NCBI GenBank assembly: GCA_017623155.1
Contig: JAGAPR010000001.1
Coordinates: forward strand, 124,001-188,000
Source of the DNA: Prevotella sp.
Lineage (GTDB): Bacteria > Bacteroidota > Bacteroidia > Bacteroidales > Bacteroidaceae
Direction of reading: 5' to 3'
Length of the DNA: 64,000 nt
Shown here: piece by piece, positions 35,887 through 44,430 of the stretch
Position numbering within the stretch: the stretch's first letter is position 1
Layout: each line of letters opens with the position of its first letter
Made by a program: the position numbers and the translations under genes
The notes under the pieces: generated by a model
The model's database searches: none
Told to the model about the DNA's origin: nothing
What the model saw: only the letters and a program-made list of their open reading frames with translations

Positions 35887-36741
35887 TTAATCTTCTGTCG
35901 ACAGAAATTCTTTCATGGCTTTGATGTATCGTTTTCCTGTATTCCGCCCGATGTCGTACACCAGTTGCATCTCTTCCGGATTGTGCGAGATGTGGCCTAT
36001 CGGCAGATAATCGTCTGGGCGGATGACAAGGCACCGACCCTCGTTCTCGGCCCGGGCCACGTATGCCGTCTGCTCGTTATACATCACGTGGCGGCGTTTC
36101 ATTGCCTCGACTGCTCCACGATGCTTGCGCAGACTCATTTTGATAATCGGCATAGCCTTGTTGACATGCTTCACATATCCACGCGGTTGGGTGAGGATGA
36201 CGATGTTTCGCTTGTAGCCGATGCTTTCGAAATATTGCAACGGTATCGAGTCGGCCATGCCGCCGTCGAGAAGTTTCATGCCGGCGAGCTCTACGGCACG
36301 CGACACCACGGGCATCGAAGCCGAAGCACGCACCCATTCGTAAAACTCGTCTCCGCCGCGGTCGCATCTTTTATATACGGCTTTCCCCGTGTCGATGTCG
36401 GTGCAAACGAGATAAAATTCCATTGGATTTCGCTCGAATGTATTGTTGTCGAAGAGGTCATAGTGCTTGGGTACGGTGTGATAAGCGAACTCGGCGTTGA
36501 AGAAATTGCCAGTTCTCAGCAGCGAGCCGATGCCGCTGTATCGCTTGTCACGGGCGAAAGTCTTGTTGTATCGCAATGCTCTTCCGGGTTGTCTCGACTT
36601 GTAGTTGCAGCCGAAAGCCGCTCCGGCCGATACGCCGATGACTCCGTCCGGCTCTATTCCGTGCTCCATCATTACGTCTGTGACGCCAACGGTGAACATT
36701 CCGCGCATGGCTCCGCCTTCGAGTATAAGTCCCTTTTTCAT
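35887..36741 (-). CDS. Patatin-like phospholipase
   Basis: 284-residue patatin-fold esterase. N-terminal [19 protein letters not shown] (oxyanion glycines), nucleophile Ser in [12 protein letters not shown] near residue 42, and catalytic Asp in [15 protein letters not shown]. Catalytic Ser-Asp dyad intact. No signal peptide. Likely a cytoplasmic lysophospholipase or lipid acyl hydrolase (YjjU/DUF6363-type architecture). May be co-transcribed with trmD. Confidence 0.9.
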   Translation of the reverse strand: MKKGLILEGGAMRGMFTVGVTDVMMEHGIEPDGVIGVSAGAAFGCNYKSRQPGRALRYNKTFARDKRYSGIGSLLRTGNFFNAEFAYHTVPKHYDLFDNNTFERNPMEFYLVCTDIDTGKAVYKRCDRGGDEFYEWVRASASMPVVSRAVELAGMKLLDGGMADSIPLQYFESIGYKRNIVILTQPRGYVKHVNKAMPIIKMSLRKHRGAVEAMKRRHVMYNEQTAYVARAENEGRCLVIRPDDYLPIGHISHNPEEMQLVYDIGRNTGKRYIKAMKEFLSTED

Positions 36742-36773
36742 TGTCGTAATTGATTCTTTTTATTTCGCTTTTG

Positions 36774-36781
36774 CAAAATTA
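36774..36781 (-). promoter_or_regulatory. -7 box of the patatin gene
   Basis: Minus-strand TAATTTTG with a CTTG exactly 20 bp upstream (36802-36805), 32 bp above the ATG. Confidence 0.6.
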
Positions 36782-36896
36782 CGGAATAAAATCGAGACAG
36801 GCAAGAAGTTTGGGAGTTAAGAAATTGGGGAGTTAAGAAGTTAAGTCGAATGCTTTTCAAGGGTCGTTGTGTGTCATTTGATTTTTCCCGGTTTTG

Positions 36897-36984
36897 TTAC
36901 ATGGTTCTTGTAACGTTGTTACTTGGCCGTAGTAACGATATTATTTGGCCGAGGTAACGTCATGATTTGGCCGAAGTAACATTT
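36897..36984. repeat. Four-unit 22-bp palindromic array, class 2 (DUF2461 upstream)
   Basis: Units at 36897 (degenerate, TTACATGGTTCTTGTAACG), 36919 (GTTACTTGGCCGTAGTAAC including the preceding G), 36941 and 36963 (ATTTGGCCGAAGTAAC). All carry GGCCG in the same orientation. Lies in the 339-bp divergent spacer between the patatin gene and the DUF2461 gene, 72 bp before the latter's -7 box. Otherwise that spacer contains only the promoters. Confidence 0.88.
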
Positions 36985-37056
36985 TACTATATGGCTTATG
37001 GTGACCAAGGTACTTATTATTTTATTGATAATGATAGCGATATCATGATTTTTCCT

Positions 37057-37064
37057 TACCTTTG
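37057..37064 (+). promoter_or_regulatory. -7 box of the DUF2461 gene
   Basis: TACCTTTG followed by C. Transcription should start near 37070, which rules out the longer open frame that begins at 36967. Confidence 0.6.
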
Positions 37065-37080
37065 CCGTCTCAACCGATTA

Positions 37081-37788
37081 ATGATAAAAATGGATATAAA
37101 ACTGATTTTGGATTTTCTGAAAGCAATCATGGCCAACAATAACAGGCAGTGGTTTCAGGAACATAAGGATGAATATATGGCCGCAAAGGCCGAGTTTGAG
37201 CGCGGTGTGGAACATGCGATAGCCCGTATAAGCACTTTCGACCCGTCGATATCTCACATCACGGTGAAAGACGCGACTTACAGATTTTATCGCGACACAA
37301 GATTTTCTAACGACAAGTCGCCGTATAAAAATCATTTCGGGGCATATATAGCCGCGCATGGCAAGAAAGCTCTTCACGGCGGATACTACATACATATCGA
37401 GCCGGGACATTGCCTGTTGGCGTGCGGCAACTATTGGTTGCCCACCAATATACTCAATGCCTGTCGCAACGAGATAATGGGTAATATCGATGAATGGCTG
37501 AAATGTGTGGAAAATGAGGAGTTTGTCAAATACTACGGTGCACCGGAAAGCGCCGGATGGAACGACAAACAGGGCTTTGGCATGGAGCGGTTGAAAGTGC
37601 GCCCGGTTGGTTTTCCGACCGATTACGAGTACATGCGCTATCTCAGAATGAAAGATTACAGCTGCTGGCACGAGGTGGATGAACGTTTCTTCGGGGGCGC
37701 CGGATGGCTCGATGAAATGGAGAGGATTTTCAAGGCGGCCAAGCCTATGATGGACTTCACCAACTCTGTTATAGACGACTACGAATGA
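37081..37788 (+). CDS. DUF2461 family protein (TIGR02453)
   Basis: About 235 residues. Family features: FLKAIMANNNRQWFQEHKDEY at the N-terminus (read as W-F-x-x-H-K), RFYRDTRFSNDKSPYKNHFG in the middle and HGGYYIHIEPGHCLLACGNY. The family has no established biochemical function. ATG 37081 or 37090 is the start; 37090 (MDIKLILDFL) leaves about 19 nt of leader. The stop overlaps the next gene by 4 bp (ATGA), so the two are translationally coupled. Confidence 0.88.
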   Translation: MIKMDIKLILDFLKAIMANNNRQWFQEHKDEYMAAKAEFERGVEHAIARISTFDPSISHITVKDATYRFYRDTRFSNDKSPYKNHFGAYIAAHGKKALHGGYYIHIEPGHCLLACGNYWLPTNILNACRNEIMGNIDEWLKCVENEEFVKYYGAPESAGWNDKQGFGMERLKVRPVGFPTDYEYMRYLRMKDYSCWHEVDERFFGGAGWLDEMERIFKAAKPMMDFTNSVIDDYE

Positions 37789-38840
37789 AATGCGGATTGA
37801 CGAGAAAAGTCGCGGTGCGGATAGCTGCGCTCATGGCCTTGCCGGCATTGGCAGGCGAGGCCGACAGTACCGGCTTGTCGCTTGATACAATCATTGTGAG
37901 AGACTGCGGGCAACGGTCGTTTGCCGGCAGCGTGCCGCCCGGAAATTACAGCGGCATTACCCCGATAGGTGGCAATCGCTATGCCGTGGTGAGCGACAAG
38001 TCGGCCACAGACGGTTTCTTTGTGTTCAAAATTGACGTGGACAGCGTTTCCGGCGAGGTCGTTTTCGTGGAAAATGAGGGTTTTCGTTCGGCCGAATTTC
38101 CTAATCGAGACGGTGAGGGCATAGCTTTCTTCGCACCTGCCGGAACATTGTTCGTCAGTGGTGAGTCTGACAGCCGCATATTCGAGTATTCGCCCGATGG
38201 CCGTCGCACCGGGCGTGCGATTGTGGTGCCCGAGGTTTTTGCCACAGCATCGGCAAATTACGGACTCGAATCTCTTACATACAATAATGTCACTCATCGT
38301 TTCTGGACCACCACCGAGAGCACCCTTCCTGCCGATGGTGAGCGGGCAACGGCCGTAAACGGAGTGCGCAATAAGTTGCGTTTGCAGAGTTTTGGCGACG
38401 ATTTGCAGCCGTCAGAGTGGTTCTATTATGAGATGGACGCGCCCGAAGCTCGCTCCGAGGCCGGGTCGTATGCCATGGGCGTGAGCGAACTTTGTGCTCT
38501 CGACGACGGCCGGTTGGTTGTTCTTGAGCGAGAGTTTTTCGTGTCGCGGCGCAAAATAGGCTCTTATGTCAACGTGAAATTATATCTCGTAAACCCGTCG
38601 GCGGCAGTGCCGGGCGAGGTGCTCGACAAGCGTTTTTTACACGGTTTTCGTACAAAACTGTCGCTTCTCGGTCGCGGCATTGCCAATTATGAGGGGATGT
38701 GCATTGGACCGCGACTTGCCGACGGAAGTCTGACACTCATTCTTGTGAGCGACTCCCAGAACGGTTATAAGGGCGTGTTGCGCGATTGGTTTCGCACGAT
38801 AGTGATGAGTCTCAATCGGGAGGGTAATCCGCGACCGTGA
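37785..38840 (+). CDS. Phytase-like / esterase-like beta-propeller protein
   Basis: 351 residues with a signal peptide (ending LMALPALAGEA). The body fits the Phytase-like (PF13449) esterase-like-activity domain: GNYSGITPIGGNRYAVVSDK, FRSAEFPNRDGEGIAFF, NYGLESLTYNNVTHRFWTTT, ALDDGRLVVLEREF and NYEGMCIGPRLADGSLTLIL. Acidic and aromatic residues recur blade by blade. Probably periplasmic; substrate unknown. Coupled to the DUF2461 gene by ATGA. Confidence 0.85.
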   Translation: MKCGLTRKVAVRIAALMALPALAGEADSTGLSLDTIIVRDCGQRSFAGSVPPGNYSGITPIGGNRYAVVSDKSATDGFFVFKIDVDSVSGEVVFVENEGFRSAEFPNRDGEGIAFFAPAGTLFVSGESDSRIFEYSPDGRRTGRAIVVPEVFATASANYGLESLTYNNVTHRFWTTTESTLPADGERATAVNGVRNKLRLQSFGDDLQPSEWFYYEMDAPEARSEAGSYAMGVSELCALDDGRLVVLEREFFVSRRKIGSYVNVKLYLVNPSAAVPGEVLDKRFLHGFRTKLSLLGRGIANYEGMCIGPRLADGSLTLILVSDSQNGYKGVLRDWFRTIVMSLNREGNPRP

Positions 38841-38876
38841 AATCCGGGATGTGAATATGTTTGATATGAAAACAAA

Positions 38877-38907
38877 AAAAGGCCAAATCGTCATGATTTG
38901 GCCTTTT
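38877..38907. terminator. Bidirectional terminator, phytase-like gene / rhaM
   Basis: Perfect 13-bp stem AAAAGGCCAAATC (38877-38889) with GATTTGGCCTTTT (38895-38907), A-run before and T-run after. The segment CGTCATGATTTGGCC is identical to part of the class 2 array at 36958-36972. Confidence 0.9.
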
Positions 38908-38958
38908 ATGATAATATGTACGGGCATCTGTCACGATGTCATGTCATGACTGTTGGTG

Positions 38959-39282
38959 TCAATCCATGTGGAAAAGTTCATCGAGCGGTATGCTTACGGG
39001 CGAGTTGTCGGGGTTCACTTCCATGATGTCTGCCATCATGTCCCACCACCGTTGGGTAATAGGGTCAACGTTTTCCGTATCCTGACTATTGCCCTCTTTC
39101 GAACATTCCTGATAGGCAAAGAGTATGTTCGTGTCTTTATCCCAGTATATACTGTAATTACCCACGCCCTGTTCCTTGATCATTTGTTTCAGTTCCGGCC
39201 ATATTGCGGCATGGCGTTTGGCGTATTCTTCCTCGCATCCTTTTTTCAGATACATCTTAAATGCAAATCTTTTCATTGTCAT
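38959..39282 (-). CDS. rhaM: L-rhamnose mutarotase-like protein
   Basis: 107 residues (or 105 from the second ATG). RhaM/RhaU signature: YAKRHAAIWPELKQMIKEQG with the key His, NYSIYWDKDTNILFAYQE, and QRWWDMMADIMEVNPDNSPV with paired Trp. Interconverts L-rhamnose anomers; related proteins may act on fucose. No rhamnose operon is adjacent. It follows the glycosyltransferase on the minus strand after 23 bp and may share its transcript. Confidence 0.88.
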   Translation of the reverse strand: MTMKRFAFKMYLKKGCEEEYAKRHAAIWPELKQMIKEQGVGNYSIYWDKDTNILFAYQECSKEGNSQDTENVDPITQRWWDMMADIMEVNPDNSPVSIPLDELFHMD

Positions 39283-39305
39283 TAGGTTTTTTTATTTATA
39301 CTCGG

Positions 39306-40235
39306 TTAGTTGTCGTTATCGTCTTTGTTGTTAAGCGACATATAATATCCCAAACGGTAAATATTGAATATCGCGATTTTTGGATGGCGCCCGATGAGAA
39401 TGCGTCGCTCGGCTCTGCCGAACAGTTTGTGCCACAACCTGATTGCGGGAGCGATGTGGCGCAGCTTTCTCTCCGTGTCAAGTATTCTCGAGAAGCCTCT
39501 GAGCACATCCCTGAAACGGTGTAGCGTGCGCATAGACTCTTCTGTCTTTGCCACGAACGAGGCGTTTGTCTCGTAGTCTTTGAACATCACCGGGTTGTCT
39601 ATATGTTTTATCTTTGCTCCGCATATACTCAGTTCTTTGCCGAAAAGCACGTCTTCATATCCGTAAAGTCTTATCCGCTCGTCAAAAGAATGAGCGCACA
39701 TTGTTTGGCGTCTTATCATGAAATTGGCCGTGGCAAAGCTGTGATAGGGCGTGTTTTGCCTCATCTCAATGGCATGTCTCGGCGCCGCCGCCCGCTCGTT
39801 GATATATCTCAGATTACCTTTCCATCTATCGTCATCTTCAACAACCATTGTATGGCCGTCTATAACGTCGGCATCTCCATCCATTTCCTGTATGTATCTG
39901 TCTATGAAATGCTCGTCGGGAAGAGCCATGTCGCAATCAATGAAGAGCAACCATTCGTATTTGCTGCTGCCGGCAAGGAAATTGCGAATGGCCGCCCGCC
40001 CGGTGTTTATACCTCTCTTGACGTATGAGCAGTGGGGGATATCATTTATTCTGTTGTTTGAGTGAATGGCGTTTTCATCGGTAGAGCCGTCGTCTGCCAC
40101 AATGATTTCATAGTCAATGCCAGCCTTGTCGGCCTGTCTTTGCAGGCATTCGACAAGATGATCACACGCGTCATTATGCGTGGGAAGCAGTATCGAAAGT
40201 TGTTTTTTATCGTATATGTTCTCGGTTAGAAGCAT
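39306..40235 (-). CDS. Family 2 glycosyltransferase
   Basis: 309-residue GT-A enzyme. QLSILLPTHNDACDHLVECL then YEIIVADDGSTDENA, and the metal-binding LLFIDCDMALPDEHF; acceptor-side FGKELSICGAKIKHID. No membrane helix is evident apart from amphipathic C-terminal segments. Likely transfers a sugar to a surface glycan or lipid. It stands alone rather than inside a polysaccharide cluster, so the acceptor is unknown. Confidence 0.9.
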   Translation of the reverse strand: MLLTENIYDKKQLSILLPTHNDACDHLVECLQRQADKAGIDYEIIVADDGSTDENAIHSNNRINDIPHCSYVKRGINTGRAAIRNFLAGSSKYEWLLFIDCDMALPDEHFIDRYIQEMDGDADVIDGHTMVVEDDDRWKGNLRYINERAAAPRHAIEMRQNTPYHSFATANFMIRRQTMCAHSFDERIRLYGYEDVLFGKELSICGAKIKHIDNPVMFKDYETNASFVAKTEESMRTLHRFRDVLRGFSRILDTERKLRHIAPAIRLWHKLFGRAERRILIGRHPKIAIFNIYRLGYYMSLNNKDDNDN

Positions 40236-40270
40236 TATAGACTGTTATTTAGTGTCATTTTTACATCGTA

Positions 40271-40278
40271 CAAAGTTA
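40271..40278 (-). promoter_or_regulatory. -7 box of the glycosyltransferase gene
   Basis: Minus-strand TAACTTTG, 35 bp above the ATG. Confidence 0.5.
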
Positions 40279-40316
40279 CGAAATAATGGCCGTTTTAGAA
40301 AATTTTGAACGTTTTA

Positions 40317-40348
40317 TTTGTATGGATAAGGCTAAAATAGTAATTTTG
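40317..40348 (+). promoter_or_regulatory. Full Bacteroidetes promoter of the DUF4923 gene
   Basis: TTTG (40317-40320), 20-bp spacer, TAATTTTG (40341-40348): a consensus -33/-7 pair, 26 bp above the ATG. Confidence 0.8.
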
Positions 40349-40374
40349 TCGCACTTTAAATAAATGATAAAAAG

Positions 40375-41013
40375 ATGAAAAAACAGTTTTTTAGAACAAC
40401 AATCATGGCTTTGATGCTCATGTGCTCAGTGTGTGCGAATGCGCAAATAGATTTGGGAAATATCTTGGGAGGCCTGACGGGAGGCGGAAATTCATCATCG
40501 GGAGAAGACCTCGTGTCTAACCTTACATCTGTTTTTTCCGGTAAAAAGCAAGCCGCTTCCGATAAACTTGTCGGCACGTGGGTATATTCAGAGCCGGCAA
40601 TAGTTTTCCAATCGGACAATTTGCTCGCGAAGGCCGGATCCAAAATCGCGGCAGGAAAGATTGAGGATAAGTTGCAGACACAGCTGTCCAAATATGGAAT
40701 AAAACCGGGGGCGTTTACCATTACGTTTAAATCGGACGGCACTTTCACCGAGACTTTCGGCAAAAAAACAATGAATGGTAAGTGGGAAGTGAAAGATTCA
40801 AAACTGTATATGACATTTTCCGGCAGGAAAGCGATACCTATAACCACGCAGCTTGAAAGCAAAAAACTGATGATTGTTACCGATGCCACGAAGTTGCTGA
40901 CACTCGTCAAGTCGGTGGCAAGCAGCTCGAACAACTCCAATATGCAAATTGTTTCGTCGCTCATGAAGAGCATTAACGGCATGCAGGCAGGTCTTACGCT
41001 TGTTAAAAAATAA
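40375..41013 (+). CDS. DUF4923 family exported protein
   Basis: 212 residues with a signal peptide (ends MCSVCANAQ). A Gly/Ser-rich linker (LGGLTGGGNSSSGEDL) is followed by a lipocalin-like beta domain: LVGTWVYSEPAIVFQSDNLL, FTITFKSDGTFTETFGKK, NGKWEVKDSKLYMTF. This is the DUF4923 pattern, a Bacteroidetes family without known function. Monocistronic with a consensus promoter, so probably well expressed. Confidence 0.85.
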   Translation: MKKQFFRTTIMALMLMCSVCANAQIDLGNILGGLTGGGNSSSGEDLVSNLTSVFSGKKQAASDKLVGTWVYSEPAIVFQSDNLLAKAGSKIAAGKIEDKLQTQLSKYGIKPGAFTITFKSDGTFTETFGKKTMNGKWEVKDSKLYMTFSGRKAIPITTQLESKKLMIVTDATKLLTLVKSVASSSNNSNMQIVSSLMKSINGMQAGLTLVKK

Positions 41014-41066
41014 TAAATAACAGCCTTTTTACACCCATTATATATATGTATTAGTGTGAAAAAGTG

Positions 41067-41074
41067 TAACTTTG
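41067..41074 (+). promoter_or_regulatory. -7 box of rpsP
   Basis: TAACTTTG followed by C, 57 bp above the rpsP ATG; no good -33 element. Confidence 0.6.
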
Positions 41075-41131
41075 CAGCCGCTGTCACGAGATGGCAGCAT
41101 AAATTCAAACCTAACAAACAAATAATTTAAA

Positions 41132-41674
41132 ATGGCAACAAAAATCAGATTGCAGCGCGGCGGTCGTAAAGGATACGCGTTTTATCGTATCGTAATCGCT
41201 GACGCAAGAGCACCACGTGATGGTAAATTTACTGAAAAGATTGGTTCGTACAACCCTAACACCAATCCTGCCACAGTAGATTTGAATTTCGAGCGTGCTT
41301 TGTATTGGGTGGAGAACGGTGCACAGCCCACAGACACAGTGCGTAACATTCTCAGCAACGAGGGCGTTTATCTCATGAAGCACCTCCGTGGCGGTGTTAA
41401 GAAAGGCGCATTCGACGAGGCAACGGCACAGAAGAAGTTTGATGCTTGGAAAGAAGACAAGACAAAGTGTGTAGATGCTGTTCGCGAAGGCGAGGCAAAA
41501 GCAAAGAAAGCTGCTTACGAGAAGGAGCTTGAAGCAGAGAAGAAAATCAATGAGGCAATAGCCAAGAAAGTAGCCGACAAGAAAGCCGCTAAGGCTGAGG
41601 AAGAGGCTGCCAAGGCTGCTGAAGCTGCCGCAGAGGCTGCTGCTCCCGCTGAGGAAGCACCCGCAGAAGCATAA
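41132..41674 (+). CDS. rpsP: 30S ribosomal protein S16 with long C-terminal extension
   Basis: 180 residues. Residues 1-80 are S16 ([60 protein letters not shown]). The remaining 100 residues form a helical tail rich in Ala, Lys and Glu ([19 protein letters not shown], then [19 protein letters not shown]). Bacteria such as E. coli have about 82 residues; the extension is usual in Bacteroidetes. Followed by a strong terminator. Confidence 0.97.
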   Translation: MATKIRLQRGGRKGYAFYRIVIADARAPRDGKFTEKIGSYNPNTNPATVDLNFERALYWVENGAQPTDTVRNILSNEGVYLMKHLRGGVKKGAFDEATAQKKFDAWKEDKTKCVDAVREGEAKAKKAAYEKELEAEKKINEAIAKKVADKKAAKAEEEAAKAAEAAAEAAAPAEEAPAEA

Positions 41675-41700
41675 AATTGACATTTCTTTTCAATGAAATA

Positions 41701-41733
41701 AATAAAGCCGGAACATATCGTTCCGGCTTTATT
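41701..41733. terminator. rpsP terminator
   Basis: Perfect 14-bp stem AATAAAGCCGGAAC (41701-41714) with GTTCCGGCTTTATT (41720-41733), then GTTTTATT. May also serve the convergent ispE. Confidence 0.9.
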
Positions 41734-41794
41734 GTTTTATTGATAATCGGTGGGAAAGTTTTGGCTTTGGCTGATTTTCTTTCCGAACGATGAT

Positions 41795-42619
41795 TTACAA
41801 GGCGGCAGTGAACGTATACATGTCACCGAACAGACTCATGTCGGGTCGGGTTTTGAACAGGCCGAACACGCTGCTTCCGCTTCCGCTCATGGCTGCGTAT
41901 ACCGCGCCGAGGCCATAAAGCCGCTCTTTTATCTGCCCTATTTCGGGGTGAATGGCAAACACACTCTTTTCAAAGTCATTCACGAGCGACTCTCTCCACG
42001 TCTCCACCGGCTGCATGACGATGTCGCGGCACTTTGTGACGGTGGCTTTCGGCTCGATTAGTGAGAACGCTTCACGGGTGGATACCGGTATGTTCGGTCT
42101 TACGATGGCTATATACCATCCGCCGAGATTGAGATTTATAGGTTCTAAAATCTCGCCTATACCTTCGGCGTATGCTGGTGTTCCGAGCACGAAAAACGGA
42201 CAATCGGCTCCCAAACGTGCCGCAAGTCCGATCATCTCCTGTTTCGACATGCCGAGATTGAACGTCTCGTTGAGCAGTGTTATCATATGTGCGCCGTCGC
42301 TCGAGCCGCCTCCCATGCCGGCTTGCGTGGGAATTTGTTTGTGCAGGTGGGCGTGAACGCGGGGCAGGGGATACCGTGCGGCAATCATGTCGTATGCTTT
42401 CACCACAAGATTTTGCCGCTCATCGCCGTCAATGTTGATGTTTGTCACTTTCAAATCACACGGATGTTCGGCCGGGAAAGCATCGTCCATGGGATAAATT
42501 TCGAGCGCGTCTTTTATCGGAACAGGATAGAACACAGTTTCAAGATTGTGGTATCCGTCGGGGCGTCGGGCAACGACATTAAGCCCGAGGTTTATTTTAG
42601 CAATAGGAAAACTTATCAT
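41795..42619 (-). CDS. ispE: 4-diphosphocytidyl-2-C-methyl-D-erythritol kinase IspE
   Basis: 274-residue GHMP kinase of the MEP isoprenoid pathway. N-terminal KINLGLNVVARRPDGYHNLE, ATP-binding PTQAGMGGGSSDGAHMI, and C-terminal MSGSGSSVFGLF. All three GHMP motifs are present. Divergent from dnaB; the two -7 boxes lie 13 bp apart in the short spacer. Confidence 0.96.
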   Translation of the reverse strand: MISFPIAKINLGLNVVARRPDGYHNLETVFYPVPIKDALEIYPMDDAFPAEHPCDLKVTNINIDGDERQNLVVKAYDMIAARYPLPRVHAHLHKQIPTQAGMGGGSSDGAHMITLLNETFNLGMSKQEMIGLAARLGADCPFFVLGTPAYAEGIGEILEPINLNLGGWYIAIVRPNIPVSTREAFSLIEPKATVTKCRDIVMQPVETWRESLVNDFEKSVFAIHPEIGQIKERLYGLGAVYAAMSGSGSSVFGLFKTRPDMSLFGDMYTFTAAL

Positions 42620-42659
42620 TTTTAAGACAGTCTTGTATTCAATATCTTTTTATCAAAGG

Positions 42660-42667
42660 CAAAATTA
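42660..42667 (-). promoter_or_regulatory. -7 box of ispE
   Basis: Minus-strand TAATTTTG, 40 bp above the ispE ATG and back to back with the dnaB box at 42681. Confidence 0.6.
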
Positions 42668-42680
42668 CAAAAAAAAATAG

Positions 42681-42688
42681 TATTTTTG
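42681..42688 (+). promoter_or_regulatory. -7 box of dnaB
   Basis: TATTTTTG followed by C, 24 bp above ATG 42713. It excludes the longer open frame starting at 42686. Confidence 0.6.
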
Positions 42689-42712
42689 CATTTCATAATT
42701 CATAAAATAAAG

Positions 42713-44272
42713 ATGGCAGAACAAGATAACGGAAGACGGAGACGGCAGAAATCGGCACCGGTGGACAATACTTACGGACATTTGCAGCCGCAGGCTCTCG
42801 ATGTGGAGAAAGTGGTGCTCGGTGCGTTGATGATAGACAAGGACGCTTATGCGGTGGTGTGCGAAATTCTATATCCGGAGAGTTTCTACGAGCCTCGCAA
42901 CCAAATGGTGTATTCGGCGATACGCGATTTGAGCATGGCCGAGCGCCCTGTCGACATGCTTACGGTGACGGATCAGCTTGCCAAAAACGGCACACTCGAA
43001 GAGGTCGGAGGCCCCGTTTACATATCGGAGCTGACATCCCGTGTGGCATCGTCGGCCAATATCGAATATCATGCCCGCATAATAGCGCAGAAATATCTTG
43101 CGAGACAGCTTATATCCTTTTCGAGCGGGATACAGACAAAGGCTCTTGACGAGACCGTGGATGTGGACGAACTCATGCAAGAGGCTGAGGGGTTGCTCTT
43201 TGAGTTGTCGCAGCGCAACATGAAGAAAGACTATATCCAGATTGACCCGGTGATAAAAAATGCCGTGGATGCAATTCAGAAAGCGGCGGCAAACAAGGAC
43301 GGACTCACCGGAGTGCCCACAGGATACAACAAGCTCGACGATATTACGAGCGGATGGCAGGCGAGTGATCTTGTCATAATAGCCGGTCGACCGGCGATGG
43401 GTAAGACCTCGTTTGCTCTCTCGATGGCAAAGAACATTGCGGCAGACTATAAGGTTCCGATGGCTTTTTTCTCGCTTGAAATGAGTAATGTGCAGCTTGT
43501 CAACAGGTTGATTTCAAACTGTTGTGAGATACAGGGAAGCAAAATACTGAACGGACAGTTGCATCCCGATGAGTGGGAACGGCTCGACAAGCGGATGAAC
43601 GGGCTGCTCGGAGCTCCTCTTTACGTAGACGACACGCCGGGACTGTCGGTATTCGAACTGCGTACAAAGGCTCGTCGACTGGTGCGCGAGCATGGAGTAA
43701 AGATTATAATGATAGACTACCTGCAACTGATGAATGCCAACGGAATGCGGTTTAGCAGCCGTCAGGAGGAAGTGTCTACCATATCTCGCTCGCTGAAAGG
43801 ACTGGCCAAAGAGCTTGATATACCTATATTGGCACTCAGTCAGTTGAACCGTGGCGTTGAATCGCGCGAGGGACTGGAAGGTAAACGCCCGCAACTGAGC
43901 GACCTGCGTGAGTCGGGAGCCATCGAGCAAGATGCCGACATGGTGCTTTTCGTGCACCGTCCGGAGTATTATCACATATATCAGGATGAGCACGGACGCG
44001 ACTTGCACGGAATGGCACAGATAATAATAGCAAAGCATCGTAAGGGTGCCACGGGTGATGTGTTGCTGACTTTCCGTGGCGAATTCACCCGATTTGAAAA
44101 TCCGGAAGACACGCGGTTGCGCTCGGGAGCCTCGTCGACGGATGGCGAAATTCTCGGTTCCAAGATTAACGGAGACGATAACGGCGGTATGTCAGGCGGA
44201 TTTCCCGACGACTACGACCCGTTTGGCGGTGGCATGATGCCTCCAAACGCAGACGGACCGATGCCGTTTTAA
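42713..44272 (+). CDS. dnaB: Replicative DNA helicase DnaB
   Basis: 519-residue hexameric helicase. N-terminal primase-interacting domain (LQPQALDVEKVVLGALMIDK, AERPVDMLTVTDQL), linker, then a RecA-fold motor with Walker A AGRPAMGKTSFALSMA, IIMIDYLQLMN (Walker B), LALSQLNRGVE and SDLRESGAIEQDADMVLFVH. No intein. The C-terminal tail is Gly/Asp/Pro-rich. ATG 42713 (MAEQDNGRRRR) lies just below its promoter box. Confidence 0.98.
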   Translation: MAEQDNGRRRRQKSAPVDNTYGHLQPQALDVEKVVLGALMIDKDAYAVVCEILYPESFYEPRNQMVYSAIRDLSMAERPVDMLTVTDQLAKNGTLEEVGGPVYISELTSRVASSANIEYHARIIAQKYLARQLISFSSGIQTKALDETVDVDELMQEAEGLLFELSQRNMKKDYIQIDPVIKNAVDAIQKAAANKDGLTGVPTGYNKLDDITSGWQASDLVIIAGRPAMGKTSFALSMAKNIAADYKVPMAFFSLEMSNVQLVNRLISNCCEIQGSKILNGQLHPDEWERLDKRMNGLLGAPLYVDDTPGLSVFELRTKARRLVREHGVKIIMIDYLQLMNANGMRFSSRQEEVSTISRSLKGLAKELDIPILALSQLNRGVESREGLEGKRPQLSDLRESGAIEQDADMVLFVHRPEYYHIYQDEHGRDLHGMAQIIIAKHRKGATGDVLLTFRGEFTRFENPEDTRLRSGASSTDGEILGSKINGDDNGGMSGGFPDDYDPFGGGMMPPNADGPMPF

Positions 44273-44370
44273 GCAATTCCATTGTCCGGTAAAATATAAT
44301 CTTTCTTTGACTTCGATAAAAATTATTGCTGTCCGGTTCTCTATATATGCCGCTCTATATTCATAAAAAG

Positions 44371-44398
44371 TAAATGCCGACTGCAAAGTCGGCATTTA
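44371..44398 (+). terminator. dnaB terminator
   Basis: Stem TAAATGCCGACT (44371-44382) with AGTCGGCATTTA (44387-44398). The flanks are A-rich upstream and T-poor downstream on the plus strand, so it may work better for the convergent minus-strand gene. Confidence 0.75.
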
Positions 44399-44430
44399 TC
44401 ATTCAATGATATGCTTTAAACACTTTCTGG

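Noticed and set aside
35795-36034. 80-residue N-terminal extension of TrmD
   Set aside because: The extension overlaps the patatin gene on the same strand, has no family match, and ATG 35794 gives the canonical TrmD start.
36967-37080. N-terminal extension of the DUF2461 protein
   Set aside because: The promoter box at 37057-37064 lies inside it, so it would not be transcribed; the conserved domain begins at 37090.
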